DNA from: Pseudomonadota bacterium
Lineage (GTDB): Bacteria; Pseudomonadota; Alphaproteobacteria; Rhizobiales; Rhizobiaceae
Assembly (NCBI GenBank): GCA_023390055.1
Contig: JAEWDP010000069.1
Span: 1 to 26,107 of the forward strand
Direction: 5' to 3'
DNA length: 26,107 nucleotides
Shown: one piece after another, positions 7,592-16,251 of the stretch
Layout of the letters: each line of letters begins with the position of its first letter
How positions within the stretch are numbered: the stretch's first letter is position 1
Position numbers and translations under genes: made by a program
The notes under the pieces: generated by a model
What the model was told of the DNA's origin: nothing
Seen by the model: only the letters and a program-made list of their open reading frames with translations
The model's database searches: none

Positions 7592-8539
7592 TTGTCCGCA
7601 TATGTCCTGAGGCGCCTACTGGCAATTGCTCCGGTCCTCTTTGGCCTATCGATCATAGTCTTTCTTGTGATGGCTATGATCCCGGGTGATCCTGCCACAG
7701 CAATCCTTGGGGCCTATGCAACACCGGAAAATGTTGAGCGAATCAACCGGGAGCTCGGTCTGGACAAGCCTCTGGTTCAACAATACTTCATCTGGCTGAC
7801 CAATGTCCTGCAGGGTGATTTCGGCCGATCTTACGCGCTCAATCGTCCGGTCCTTGATGAGGTACTGGAGCGATTTCAGGCAACGCTCGTTCTTGCCGGG
7901 GTCTCTCTCGTTCTGTGCGCATTCATTGGACTTTTTGCCGGCGTCTGGTCTGCCATCCGCCAGTTTGGATGGGCGGACAAGATCATCACGCTCGTCGTCC
8001 TCATGGGCATCTCGATGCCATCGTTCTGGCTTGGCCTGATCCTCATACTGCTATTTGCAGTGAAGTGGCGACTCTTGCCGGTAAGCGGGATGTACGCGGT
8101 TTACGGCGGTGGTGATCTCAAGGATCTCGTATTGCATCTGGTCCTTCCCGCATCGACGCTTGCCGTCGTCGCTGCAGGCGTTATTGCACGGCTTACCCGG
8201 GCAGCAATGCTGGAAGTCCTTCGTCAGGATTTCATTCGTACTGCAAGAGCAAAAGGCCTTCAAGAACGTCAGGTCGTTTGGCATCACGCCTTTCGTGCGG
8301 CACTTGTGAGCGTGATCCCTGTCATAGGGATTCAGGCCGGCTTCGTGCTTGGGGGAGCAGTCTACATCGAAACCGTATTTCAATGGCCTGGTGTTGGTGC
8401 GATGCTGGTCAAGGCCATCTCGACCCGTGATCTTCTTCTTGTTCAAGGAGGTGTTCTTATCGTAGCAGCCAGCTATGTGATCTTTAATCTCTGCGCCGAC
8501 ATTGTCCAGACCATCCTCGACCCGAGAATATACTCATGA
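7592..8539 (+). CDS. ABC transporter permease, DppB-like
   Basis: A 315-residue inner-membrane protein with six or so membrane segments. It has the N terminus typical of DppB/OppB (YVLRRLLAIAPVLFGLSIIV, then PGDPA) and the cytoplasmic EAA-type loop (FIRTARAKGLQERQVVWHHA) that contacts the ATPases. The start is TTG, supported by GGAG at 7581-7584 and by the fit with family N termini. It lies 45 bases after the binding-protein gene and its stop overlaps the next start by four bases (ATGA). It forms half of the heterodimeric channel with the permease domain of the following fusion protein. Confidence 0.93.
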   Translation: MSAYVLRRLLAIAPVLFGLSIIVFLVMAMIPGDPATAILGAYATPENVERINRELGLDKPLVQQYFIWLTNVLQGDFGRSYALNRPVLDEVLERFQATLVLAGVSLVLCAFIGLFAGVWSAIRQFGWADKIITLVVLMGISMPSFWLGLILILLFAVKWRLLPVSGMYAVYGGGDLKDLVLHLVLPASTLAVVAAGVIARLTRAAMLEVLRQDFIRTARAKGLQERQVVWHHAFRAALVSVIPVIGIQAGFVLGGAVYIETVFQWPGVGAMLVKAISTRDLLLVQGGVLIVAASYVIFNLCADIVQTILDPRIYS

Positions 8540-10323
8540 CCAGGGATGCAGTAGCACCTTCCTCACTTGCGCGGGATCGTCTTTCATCCGGAAGCTTGTT
8601 CTTCAACAACCGATTGGCATCGGGGGGGCTCATCGTTCTGTCGATCCTACTTCTTTTGGCTGCTTTCGCACCGGTTCTTCCGTTGCCTGACCCAAATGCA
8701 ACTGCACCAGCGGATCGGTTACAGCCATTGTTGAGTCCAGGGCACATTCTCGGCACCGACCAACTGGGACGAGATCTCCTGAGCCGGCAGCTCTGGGGTA
8801 GTCGCGTGTCGCTTGCTGTCGGATTTTCTGCGGCACTGTTTGCGGCATTGGTGGGCACTTTGATCGGTGTTCTCGCCGGCTATGCGGGTGGCCGTATCGA
8901 CAATCTGCTGATGCGGGCGATCGATATGCTGATGGCGTTTCCATACATTCTACTGGCGCTCGCCATTGTAGCAGCCCTTGGGCCTGGCCTGATGAACGCA
9001 CTTTATGCCATCGCGATCGTGAATGTTCCATTCTTTGCCAGGAATGTGAGAGGGGTGACTTTGGGGCTGGCACAACGAGAGTTCATCGACGCAGCACGTC
9101 TTTCCGGAAAGGGTCACTTATCGATCCTGACGACGGAGATACTTCCCAACGTCATGCCGGTGATCGTTATCACAATGTCGACGACGACCGGTTGGATGAT
9201 CCTGGAAACCGCAGGGCTGAGCTTTCTTGGTCTGGGCGCACAGCCGCCTCAGGCAGATCTGGGCTCGATGCTGGGAGAGGGTCGTGCTCAATTATTGACT
9301 GCACCACATATCTCTGTGGTTCCCGGTGTCATGATCTTCCTGCTTGTTATTAGCCTCAATATTATTGGCGATGGTATTCGCGATGTGCTCGACCCACGCC
9401 TCCGTTCCGGTGCTCTATTGCGTCCTGGGCCACGAACGACGGTCAATCCGTATCGGAAAAAGCAAGAGAGCAGCAACCCGGGCGCCGTGTTGAATGTTGA
9501 AGAACTGGAAGTTGGATTCATTCGTAACCGTCGGTACTTCGCAGCCGTCAAAGGCGTGTCGCTCCAACTACAAGCTGGCAAATGCCTTGGACTTGTAGGG
9601 GAGAGCGGCTCGGGAAAAAGTGTTACAGCGCATTCAATCATGGGGCTGGTCAGTTCACCACCGGGAATTGTTCAGGAGGGACGGATCTTTCTCGACGGCG
9701 TTGACTTGCTGTCTATGGCAGACAATGCCCTGATCGGGAGCAGAGGACGGCGCGTGGCGTATATATTCCAGGATCCGTTGACGACACTGCACCCGATGAT
9801 GTCAGTTGGCCGTCAGATCGAAGAAGCTATCTCCGCTCACCAAACACTTGGTAGAAACGCCCTCCGGAAGAAAGCTATCGGGTTGCTGGACCGGGTCGGC
9901 ATTCCGGACCCCACGCAAAGATACAGACATTACCCTCACCAGCTCTCTGGCGGGCAGAGGCAACGCATTGGCATTGCGATGGCGCTGGCAAATGATCCTG
10001 ATATCATTATTGCTGACGAGCCGACGACTGCATTGGATGTAACGGTACAGGCGCAAATTCTAGATCTGCTGCGCGTATTACAGAAGGAGCAGGGGATGGC
10101 TCTCCTGTTCATTACGCATGATTTCGCTGTGGTTGCGGAGATCTGCGATAGGGTTGCCGTGATGAAGGATGGGGAGATCGTGGAGGCCGGCGAAACTGGG
10201 GATATTCTCAACAACCCTCAGCATGACTATACCAAGCAATTGTTGGCCTGTGTTCCGGAGATTGGGCACGGTAGCGACTTTCTGGGTCGCGTTGCGTCAG
10301 TATTCTCAGAGAGAGAGGCGTAA
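8536..10323 (+). CDS. ABC transporter permease-ATPase fusion (DppC-DppD)
   Basis: A 595-residue fusion. Residues 1 to about 290 are a DppC-like permease, with HILGTDQLGRDLLSRQLWGSR, the EAA loop FIDAARLSGKGHL and the C-terminal LNIIGDGIRDVLDPRLR. After a 25-residue hydrophilic linker, residues 315-595 are a DppD/OppD-type ATPase: Walker A GESGSGKS near 355, Q-loop FQDPLTTLHP, signature LSGGQRQR near 470, Walker B IIIADEP near 489 and an H-loop histidine in FITHDF. All catalytic motifs are intact, so this is a functional fusion and not a sequencing join. Such CD fusions are known in this transporter class. It overlaps the next ATG by one base. Confidence 0.93.
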   Translation: MTRDAVAPSSLARDRLSSGSLFFNNRLASGGLIVLSILLLLAAFAPVLPLPDPNATAPADRLQPLLSPGHILGTDQLGRDLLSRQLWGSRVSLAVGFSAALFAALVGTLIGVLAGYAGGRIDNLLMRAIDMLMAFPYILLALAIVAALGPGLMNALYAIAIVNVPFFARNVRGVTLGLAQREFIDAARLSGKGHLSILTTEILPNVMPVIVITMSTTTGWMILETAGLSFLGLGAQPPQADLGSMLGEGRAQLLTAPHISVVPGVMIFLLVISLNIIGDGIRDVLDPRLRSGALLRPGPRTTVNPYRKKQESSNPGAVLNVEELEVGFIRNRRYFAAVKGVSLQLQAGKCLGLVGESGSGKSVTAHSIMGLVSSPPGIVQEGRIFLDGVDLLSMADNALIGSRGRRVAYIFQDPLTTLHPMMSVGRQIEEAISAHQTLGRNALRKKAIGLLDRVGIPDPTQRYRHYPHQLSGGQRQRIGIAMALANDPDIIIADEPTTALDVTVQAQILDLLRVLQKEQGMALLFITHDFAVVAEICDRVAVMKDGEIVEAGETGDILNNPQHDYTKQLLACVPEIGHGSDFLGRVASVFSEREA

Positions 10324-11138
10324 TGAGCGCCAATATGATCGAGGCACGAAATCTCACCAAAATCTACGGTGGCGGTCGAACTATCTTTGGAAGTTTGGCC
10401 TACAGGCTGGAGGCTGTCAGTCGGGTGAGCCTGACACTGGGGCAGGGTCAAACGCTTGCTCTTGTGGGAGAAAGCGGCTCCGGTAAAAGCACAGTTGCAC
10501 GCATGCTGGTCGGTCTCATGCGTCCGTCAAGTGGAGAGATAACGGTCGCTGGACATGATGTCGCTGTGCTACGCCGGCAAGGGCCACGTGCTTTGGGCAG
10601 GGTCATTCAATACGTATTTCAGGATCCGATAGCCTCCCTGAACCCGCGTAAAACAGTTCGCAAAACATTGCATGCGCCTTTAAAACTCTTGAAGGGTTAT
10701 GACGCTTCAACACGTCACGCCCGAATTGTTGAACTTCTCGAAGCAGTGAAGATGCCGTTCGATACGCTTGACCGATATCCGCACGAGCTCTCCGGTGGTC
10801 AAGCTCAGCGCATTGCCATTGCCCGAGCACTGGCAGCGGACGCGAAGATACTCATTCTTGATGAACCCGTGAGTGCTCTGGATGTATCAGTACAGGCTCA
10901 GGTTCTGTTGCTACTTCAGGACCTAAAGGCAAAGTACAACCTGTCATACCTCTTCATAAGCCACGATCTTGCGATTGTTGAAGCAGTCTCTGATCAGGTT
11001 GCTGTCATGCGTCGGGGTCACATTGTCGAAAATGGGCCGACAAATGTGATCTTCTCTCAACCCCGTAGTTCCTACACTCGTGGATTGATTGAAAGTGCGC
11101 CGCGGTTGAGGTCAAGGGTTACAGGTGATTTCGAGTGA
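10323..11138 (+). CDS. ABC transporter ATP-binding protein, DppF/OppF-like
   Basis: A 271-residue cytoplasmic ATPase with Walker A GESGSGKS near residue 50, Q-loop FQDPIASLNPRKT, signature LSGGQAQR near 156, Walker B ILILDEP and H-loop FISHDL. The ASLNPR sequence after the Q-loop and the preceding Walker A context are typical of the DppF partner, which pairs with the DppD domain of the preceding fusion protein. Its C terminus is short and lacks the Cys-rich oligopeptide-binding extension of some OppF proteins. It is the last gene of the importer operon; about 100 bases downstream a strong hairpin may end transcription. Confidence 0.93.
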   Translation: MSANMIEARNLTKIYGGGRTIFGSLAYRLEAVSRVSLTLGQGQTLALVGESGSGKSTVARMLVGLMRPSSGEITVAGHDVAVLRRQGPRALGRVIQYVFQDPIASLNPRKTVRKTLHAPLKLLKGYDASTRHARIVELLEAVKMPFDTLDRYPHELSGGQAQRIAIARALAADAKILILDEPVSALDVSVQAQVLLLLQDLKAKYNLSYLFISHDLAIVEAVSDQVAVMRRGHIVENGPTNVIFSQPRSSYTRGLIESAPRLRSRVTGDFE

Positions 11139-11238
11139 GGGAACTGTACTTGGCACAGCAGTATAGGATCCTGTCATGGATACCGCTTCCTGCGAATTTG
11201 ATATGCAATGATTGATCATTTTCCCGTCCAGATTGATG

Positions 11239-11272
11239 ATCGAGGTGGCGGCTCATCGTCCGCCACCTTGAT
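11239..11272. terminator. Long hairpin between convergent transcription units
   Basis: Arms ATCGAGGTGGCGG (11239-11251) and CCGCCACCTTGAT (11260-11272) pair over 13 positions with one G-U, around an eight-base loop. It begins three bases beyond the stop (TAA, minus strand) of the ORF at 11275-11643 and about 100 bases after the last importer gene, so it suits a bidirectional terminator. Neither strand has a good T-run after it, so it is not a textbook rho-independent terminator. Confidence 0.5.
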
Positions 11273-11274
11273 GG

Positions 11275-11756
11275 TTAAAGTTTCGCCCCTTCCAATCTTG
11301 CGAGAAGTGCGCGTCCGTCTTCCGCGGACTTGACACGGACGGTCAGTGTTTCACTCTTTACAGGAACTTGTGGTGGAAGGCTTACCGGGATATCCGCTGC
11401 GTTTACCGCTGCCCAACGTTTGAAGCGTGGAAGCTTGTTTGGGCCGCTTATAGGGAATGTGCAATTTGATCTGAATGTCATGGGATGTCCGTTCAATGCA
11501 CAAGCGTCTGCACACAGCAGATGGCTGCGGGCTGATGTGCTTGTAAAACTATGTTGGGGAGTTAATCTCTTAACCTGGCACCGCTCTTGCCTTGGCAGGT
11601 AGAGGCGCCAGGATATCAGCCGGGTTTGCGGCTGCCCTTGCAATCAGTCAAACTGGTGAACGGGTAACGGATCATGCCAAGCTTGTCGGCCATTCCAGCA
11701 ATTTTGTCAATCGGACGGTACTTCAGGAAATATAGCGAAACCACTACCGGCTTCAA
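11275..11756 (-). pseudogene. Possible decayed minus-strand gene of unknown family
   Basis: An open frame of 122 codons (11643 to 11275) ends in a plausible protein tail (VPVKSETLTVRVKSAEDGRA, then LLARLEGAKL) and is followed at once by a strong hairpin, as at a real gene end. Further upstream on the same strand, coding-like text continues in other frames. One runs from a TTG at 11756 to a stop at 11616 (SLYFLKYRPIDKIAGMADKL), and another overlaps it near 11580-11640 (NPADILAPLPAKARAVPG). The shifting frames suggest a gene broken by frameshifts, though chance cannot be excluded. I do not recognise the family. Confidence 0.3.
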
Positions 11757-11892
11757 GCGTCCTCAACCTTGCGATGAGCTTCCCCTCTCGCACAGGCCCG
11801 GTGTCGGGTTGCGTTTTGGAACGAGGCCTATGCTGCAGTATTAGGTGTGTTAGGATTGTGCCGCATATGGGCGGAAGACGCAGGAGATCAGG

Positions 11893-12387
11893 GTGAGCGT
11901 AGCATTTATGAAAGAGGAGAGCGCAGAGGCTGCCGCCGAGACGCTATTGCCTGATCGGCCGATATCCTCGCATCCCAATCTTGTTACCGAAGCCGGATTA
12001 CGCGCACTGGAGAAACAGCTCGAGCAGGCTCGGGAGGCTTTCACGAAAGCCAATACCCTCGATGATGTTAATGAGCGGCGACGGCAGACTGCAAACCCCT
12101 TGCGCGACCTACGATACTACGCAGAAAGGGTTCGCAGTGCTCAAGTCGTTCCGCTTCCGACTTCGAATGACGTCATTGCCTTTGGGTGCACTGTCACCTT
12201 CAGACGCAATGATGGACGGGTGCAGGAGTATCAGATTGTCGGCGAGGATGAGGCTGACCCAACATCAGGAACCATTTCCTACGTGTCTCCGGTTGCCAGG
12301 AAACTGATGGGTAGAACAGTCGGCGATGTCGTGATTGTAGGCAACCAGGAACTTGAAATCACCGCAATCAAGGGTGTTGGCGGCTGA
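11893..12387 (+). CDS. GreA/GreB family transcription elongation factor-like protein
   Basis: A 164-residue protein. Residues 30-90 form an N-terminal coiled coil (ALEKQLEQAREAFTKANTLD, with an acidic DD-x-x-E tip). Residues 100-164 form the FKBP-like C-terminal Gre domain (FGCTVTFRRNDGRVQEYQIVGEDEAD, ending with SPVARKLMGRTVGDVV). Gre factors bind the RNA polymerase secondary channel and stimulate transcript cleavage. This is a short stand-alone paralogue like those found in rhizobia, not necessarily the housekeeping GreA. The GTG start has AGGAG at 11882-11886 before it. It is monocistronic and convergent with the GGDEF-EAL gene. Retention of two acidic tip residues suggests, but does not prove, cleavage activity. 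Confidence 0.85.
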   Translation: MSVAFMKEESAEAAAETLLPDRPISSHPNLVTEAGLRALEKQLEQAREAFTKANTLDDVNERRRQTANPLRDLRYYAERVRSAQVVPLPTSNDVIAFGCTVTFRRNDGRVQEYQIVGEDEADPTSGTISYVSPVARKLMGRTVGDVVIVGNQELEITAIKGVGG

Positions 12388-12588
12388 GCATCCGACATCT
12401 CGAGATCCCGCTACGAAATGTTGGCGATGATCCAGAATATCATGAGCGCGCGCTCTTTCAGGAACCGTTTGTTTGGCATGTTCACGGGGTGTGGAATGCT
12501 AGCAAGGGCGTTGCATGCGGATCTCTGCCGATGAGGGCAGACAGTTCTCGGTTGCTTCTGATAAGCGCGACTTCATGCAGTTTTAGGC

Positions 12589-14622
12589 TTATCCTAAGGC
12601 ATCGCCTGCAGCCATTGAGGGAAAGTCATGTCTCAGTTCAGGTTTTGTCCTGACGAGATGAAGATGGTCAGCGCGTTTGTAGCAGTCTGCGGTGGCAGGG
12701 TGCCCGATATAGAAGCCTTGTACCAGGTCAACGTTCAGTCGGCGCATCAATGACAATTGCTGCTTTGTTTCAACGCCTTCTACCAGTATCTTCGCTCCTC
12801 GGTTGCGTCCAAGACGAATGATATCTTCCAGCATCGTGTGGCCACTGGGGGTGTTGCTGTCATGCAGGAAAGACTTATCAATTTTTATGCAATCGAAGTC
12901 GATCAATCTTAACCAGGAAAGTCCGGCAAACCCTGTGCCGAAGTCATCAAGCCATATCTTAATACCCAAATTTTTCAGGTCGTTGATGCATCGAAGAGAG
13001 GTCGAGTCGATCTCCATATCCTGTCCCTCTGTAATCTCAAATGCAAGACGATCGCCCGTCAATCCGTGTTCGGCCAATGTCAGTGCCACAAAGGTAGCAA
13101 ACCCGAAGCTCTTTAGTTGGAGTGGTGAGACATTGACGGTAACGACCGGGGCAATATCCGTCGCCAGAAGATCCCGGCACACTTTTTGAATTGCCCATTG
13201 GCCAAGAGCAAGTATGCTGCCGGTGCGCTCGGCGGCTGGAATAAACATGCTCGGTGGAATAAGTTTTCCATCCAGCATCTGCAATCGCATTAGGGCTTCC
13301 ACTGCTTCTATTTGGCCGGATGCCACATTCTGTAGTGGTTGGTAAACCATTGATACCAGATCATTGGCGATGGCGATCCGCAAAAGGGCCGGGATGTTGT
13401 CAATGTCGTCATTATTGTTGGGGTCATTTGGATCAAACAGACGGACGCAGTTTCGGCCTGCTGCTTTTGCACTGTAAAGTGCCTTGTCAGCTTCATTGAT
13501 CACCTTTTCGATCTTTAAGGCGACATCAAGCCGGGTGAGGGTGGCTCCGACGCTTACCGTCACAGTTGACATGCCATCCCGTCGTTCCTCGTGAGGCAGT
13601 GCGAGCTCTTCCACCGTGCGGCGGATGTCCTCGGCAATGATCTTGACCTTGGCCAGGTCACTGACCGATGCCAGCAGTATAAACTCTTCACCCCCATAAC
13701 GTCCGATTGACGCATCGTGACGTTGTGCCAACACTCTCAGTGCGTCGGTTACCAGGACAAGACATTCGTCACCAAGCTGATGACCGTAATAGTCATTGAA
13801 CTTCTTGAAGAAATCAACGTCGATCAACATGGCTGTAAATTGCGCACCTGATTGCTGCGACGCAATCCAGAGATCATTCAGTCGATTGTCGATGGCGCGA
13901 CGGTTCTCCAGCCCCGTCAACGGATCTGTATGAGACAGGCGTAGCAATGCCTTGCCTCGCTCATTAGCCTCCTTTTGCTGTGCCTTTGCCTCAAGCCTGT
14001 TCAAGAAAACATTGTAGCGCTCCTGATTTAGTTTCCAGTTTACATAGGATGTGAAGATCAGGCAGGACACGCAGAATATGCCAAATGTCAGCTGATAGTG
14101 GACATCGCCATGTGGGAACGACAACAAGCCCGCAAAGAACAGGATCACAATAATTCCGGACGCCAACAGCGAAAGTCGGAATGGAAAATTGAAGAAGAGG
14201 TTGACGCTCATCATGAAGATGGCACCGAAGACCATATAATAGGACATGGCCACGACGTGCGAGGTCATCAGTGCGCTATATAACCAGCCTGCATAAGCAA
14301 AGATGAGTGCTGCTGCGGCGGTAAGCTCTATTGCCGCTGAAGTTGCGCCCTTGCGCACCTGATACTCCAGCAGGAAGAGCATCACTGCTGAAATCGCAAA
14401 TCGTGTACTGACTGTATAAAATGCTACGTCATTGATAAGCAGGATGTCGCTGATCGAAAAGAGCAAGTACACGCCAACAGCAATCCACAGGCCTTGTCTT
14501 GTTGCCTGCCGACGGAAATCTTCACTGTGCGCCCGATAGAGCTCACGCAAGACAGCGGCAGGCTGCTGCAGAGGCTCGGGAGGGACTTCAATCTCGACTG
14601 TATTTCCCAGGCTGTGCTTCAT
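12589..14622 (-). CDS. Membrane GGDEF-EAL cyclic-di-GMP signalling protein
   Basis: A 677-residue protein. The ATG at 14622 is preferred over the GTG two codons upstream because GGAG lies five bases before it. Residues 35-210 hold six or seven membrane segments with no recognised sensor name. A short linker leads to a diguanylate cyclase domain whose active site is GGEEF near residue 309, with the metal-site IDVDFFKKFND block. The product-inhibition site is QRHD instead of RxxD, so feedback by c-di-GMP is probably absent. The EAL phosphodiesterase domain keeps EALMR (about 441), VNVSPLQL, the FEITEG glutamate, DDFGTG (about 558), IKIDKSF, VEGVET and the late Q of LVQGFYIG, so it should be catalytically competent. 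Both activities may therefore reside in one protein, balanced by the membrane part. Confidence 0.93.
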   Translation of the reverse strand: MKHSLGNTVEIEVPPEPLQQPAAVLRELYRAHSEDFRRQATRQGLWIAVGVYLLFSISDILLINDVAFYTVSTRFAISAVMLFLLEYQVRKGATSAAIELTAAAALIFAYAGWLYSALMTSHVVAMSYYMVFGAIFMMSVNLFFNFPFRLSLLASGIIVILFFAGLLSFPHGDVHYQLTFGIFCVSCLIFTSYVNWKLNQERYNVFLNRLEAKAQQKEANERGKALLRLSHTDPLTGLENRRAIDNRLNDLWIASQQSGAQFTAMLIDVDFFKKFNDYYGHQLGDECLVLVTDALRVLAQRHDASIGRYGGEEFILLASVSDLAKVKIIAEDIRRTVEELALPHEERRDGMSTVTVSVGATLTRLDVALKIEKVINEADKALYSAKAAGRNCVRLFDPNDPNNNDDIDNIPALLRIAIANDLVSMVYQPLQNVASGQIEAVEALMRLQMLDGKLIPPSMFIPAAERTGSILALGQWAIQKVCRDLLATDIAPVVTVNVSPLQLKSFGFATFVALTLAEHGLTGDRLAFEITEGQDMEIDSTSLRCINDLKNLGIKIWLDDFGTGFAGLSWLRLIDFDCIKIDKSFLHDSNTPSGHTMLEDIIRLGRNRGAKILVEGVETKQQLSLMRRLNVDLVQGFYIGHPATADCYKRADHLHLVRTKPELRHDFPSMAAGDALG

Positions 14623-14879
14623 GCACACTCCACCGCTCTCACCGCTGTGGTTTCATCGATCTCTGAAGACGTTTGATATGGTTCGGTTCGCCATGCGCTG
14701 TCTCATCGCCTGGATTACCACATCTCCGTGCCCTTCAGATACCTGATCCTAGGGGATTAAAATTAAGCTTCGTTGAAGAATGTCAGGCCAAAATAATCCA
14801 AGGCAGTAGCGGCATATTAACTATGTTTCTCTATTGTGAGCGACTTTAGGTCAGCTTTAAGTAAGTTTTATCCGTAATG

Positions 14880-14895
14880 TTAACATTCCATTAAC
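14880..14895 (+). promoter_or_regulatory. CtrA-type binding box (TTAA-N7-TTAAC)
   Basis: TTAA at 14880-14883, seven bases, then TTAAC at 14891-14895 is an exact match to the full CtrA recognition motif of alphaproteobacteria. It overlaps a 12-bp palindrome, AATGTTAACATT (14876-14887). It lies 13 bases before the GTG of the methyltransferase gene and about 260 bases upstream of the divergent GGDEF-EAL gene. So close to the start codon it would fit repression of the methyltransferase better than activation. The rest of the 286-base divergent gap is AT-rich with several lone TTAA sites. Confidence 0.55.
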
Positions 14896-14908
14896 CAGTG
14901 GGTGGAAC

Positions 14909-15949
14909 GTGAACCAGCGGATTTTTAGTTTAGACGGTCAAAGCCTGATTACTCCTACCTCAGTAACCAGGGAGATTTTCAAGGATGTAAGTGGAGGTGA
15001 CGAGCAACATCTCGCAATAGGTCGAGCAGAGCTTGCGTTGATTCTCAATCTTACAGAACAGCGGATTAAAAACGAACAGGATCCTGCCGAAATTATACAT
15101 CAGTTGATTGAGTCGTTACATGAGGCGCGACATAAATTCTCAACGGTTTGGAAGGATCTCGTCCCGATTGTTCAGCAACACCCGGTCGCAAGCTATTTCC
15201 ACAACGACCCCTTCAGCCGTTGGTCATTCGAAAAGCCGCGAGGATATTCCGGTGATGCCCATTTGATCGATTTTATATACGGGCATCCGATCACTGAGAA
15301 CGAGATTGCTAGTTCCTCGGCCCTTGGCAAGGAGCTCTATGAGTATACGAGGAATGCCCCATCCGCCGTTGCTGTCCGAGAGCGTCGCGACCTCCTGACG
15401 TCGTATGTAGATCGAGAGGCAACCAGTCGTGGACGTGGTACTGAAATCTTAACGATTGCTTCAGGGCATCTCAGAGAAGCCGACCGCTCCACCGCTCTGC
15501 AACAAGGCGGTATCCGACGGTGGGTTGCTCTTGATCAGGACCCAATGAGTGTTGGTGCTACTGCCCGTGATTTTCATGGAACCTGTGTCGAAGCGATTGA
15601 CGGTTCGGTTCGTACTATCCTGACGAAGGCACACAAACTTGGTAAATTCGACTTCATTTATGCGGCAGGACTGTATGATTATCTTTCAGACAGGGTTGCG
15701 ATCAAATTGACGCAACGTTGTCTCGAAATGCTGAAGCCGGACGGTCTTTTCCTTTTCGCCAATTTTTCTACGGAAGTGCCAGACGACGGTTATATGGAAA
15801 CCATGATGAACTGGATGCTCCTGCTGCGATCGCAAACCGATATGTGGAACATAATAGAAGCAAGTACTGATGGGATGGCAGTACAGAATAACGTTATGTT
15901 CGGAGAGAACCGGAACATAATCTACGGCACGATCCGGCGGCGCGGATGA
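14909..15949 (+). CDS. Class I SAM-dependent methyltransferase
   Basis: A 346-residue protein. The N-terminal 100 residues are helical. A conserved block (DPFSRWSFEKPRGYSGDAHL, about residues 100-120) is characteristic of a family often auto-annotated as 3-hydroxypalmitate methyl ester biosynthesis. The Rossmann SAM site begins near residue 179 with ILTIASGHLREAD, followed by an acidic strand end (WVALDQDPMS) and FDFIYAAGLYDYLSD. These features support methyl transfer; the acceptor cannot be inferred, and the quorum-signal annotation should be taken as a family label only. The start is GTG with a weak GGTGGA before it. The CtrA-type box directly upstream suggests cell-cycle control. It stands alone, divergent from the c-di-GMP protein. 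Confidence 0.83.
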   Translation: MNQRIFSLDGQSLITPTSVTREIFKDVSGGDEQHLAIGRAELALILNLTEQRIKNEQDPAEIIHQLIESLHEARHKFSTVWKDLVPIVQQHPVASYFHNDPFSRWSFEKPRGYSGDAHLIDFIYGHPITENEIASSSALGKELYEYTRNAPSAVAVRERRDLLTSYVDREATSRGRGTEILTIASGHLREADRSTALQQGGIRRWVALDQDPMSVGATARDFHGTCVEAIDGSVRTILTKAHKLGKFDFIYAAGLYDYLSDRVAIKLTQRCLEMLKPDGLFLFANFSTEVPDDGYMETMMNWMLLLRSQTDMWNIIEASTDGMAVQNNVMFGENRNIIYGTIRRRG

Positions 15950-16251
15950 GGCAAGTCTACTGATGGTCTTCGTCAGATACCGTTCCCTCGACACATTGAC
16001 TACCTGAGCAGAGCAATTGTGACGTAATACGAAGTTATGCTCAGATGAAGCGTTGGAGTACCCATCAGTCGCTTGTCGTCGGGCAAGTGCATGTCATGAG
16101 AGCTGTGCGCGGTCCGACATAGCGTTTCGATGTGGAAATGTCTTTGACCGCAGGCGGCAACGCTGCAGTCGCCATGAACGGCAACATGGTGACAGTTGCG
16201 GATCGGGGTATCCATCGCTGTCGGTGCTTTCGATCGTAAAACTGCCCGCGA
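15950..16251. other. Intergenic region without a supported gene
   Basis: These 302 bases lie between the methyltransferase gene and the 3' end of the MarR gene. Short open frames exist on both strands, but none has a ribosome site or recognisable sequence. I see no clear terminator or repeat. Confidence 0.5.

Larger units (their letters stand above)
11139..11892. other. Gene-poor region with decayed minus-strand coding
   Basis: These 754 bases separate the importer operon from the GreA-like gene. The plus strand shows nothing convincing. The minus strand carries a hairpin and coding-like fragments, listed separately. No complete gene, repeat family or RNA gene is recognised. Confidence 0.5.

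Noticed and set aside
8484..8858. Long antisense ORFs within the importer genes (also 8630-9073 and 9288-9641)
   Set aside because: They lie entirely opposite well-supported permease and ATPase coding sequence and show no motifs of their own.
11981..12307. Second plus-strand ORF inside the GreA-like gene
   Set aside because: It is an out-of-frame shadow; the GreA-like frame has clear family motifs and a good ribosome site.
12524..12541. Small inverted repeat TCTGCC-N6-GGCAGA between the GreA-like and GGDEF-EAL genes
   Set aside because: Only six pairs and no T-run; too weak to call a terminator.
14753..14766. Closely spaced TTAA pair (TTAAAATTAA) in the divergent gap
   Set aside because: The spacing is two bases, not seven, so it is not a CtrA box.
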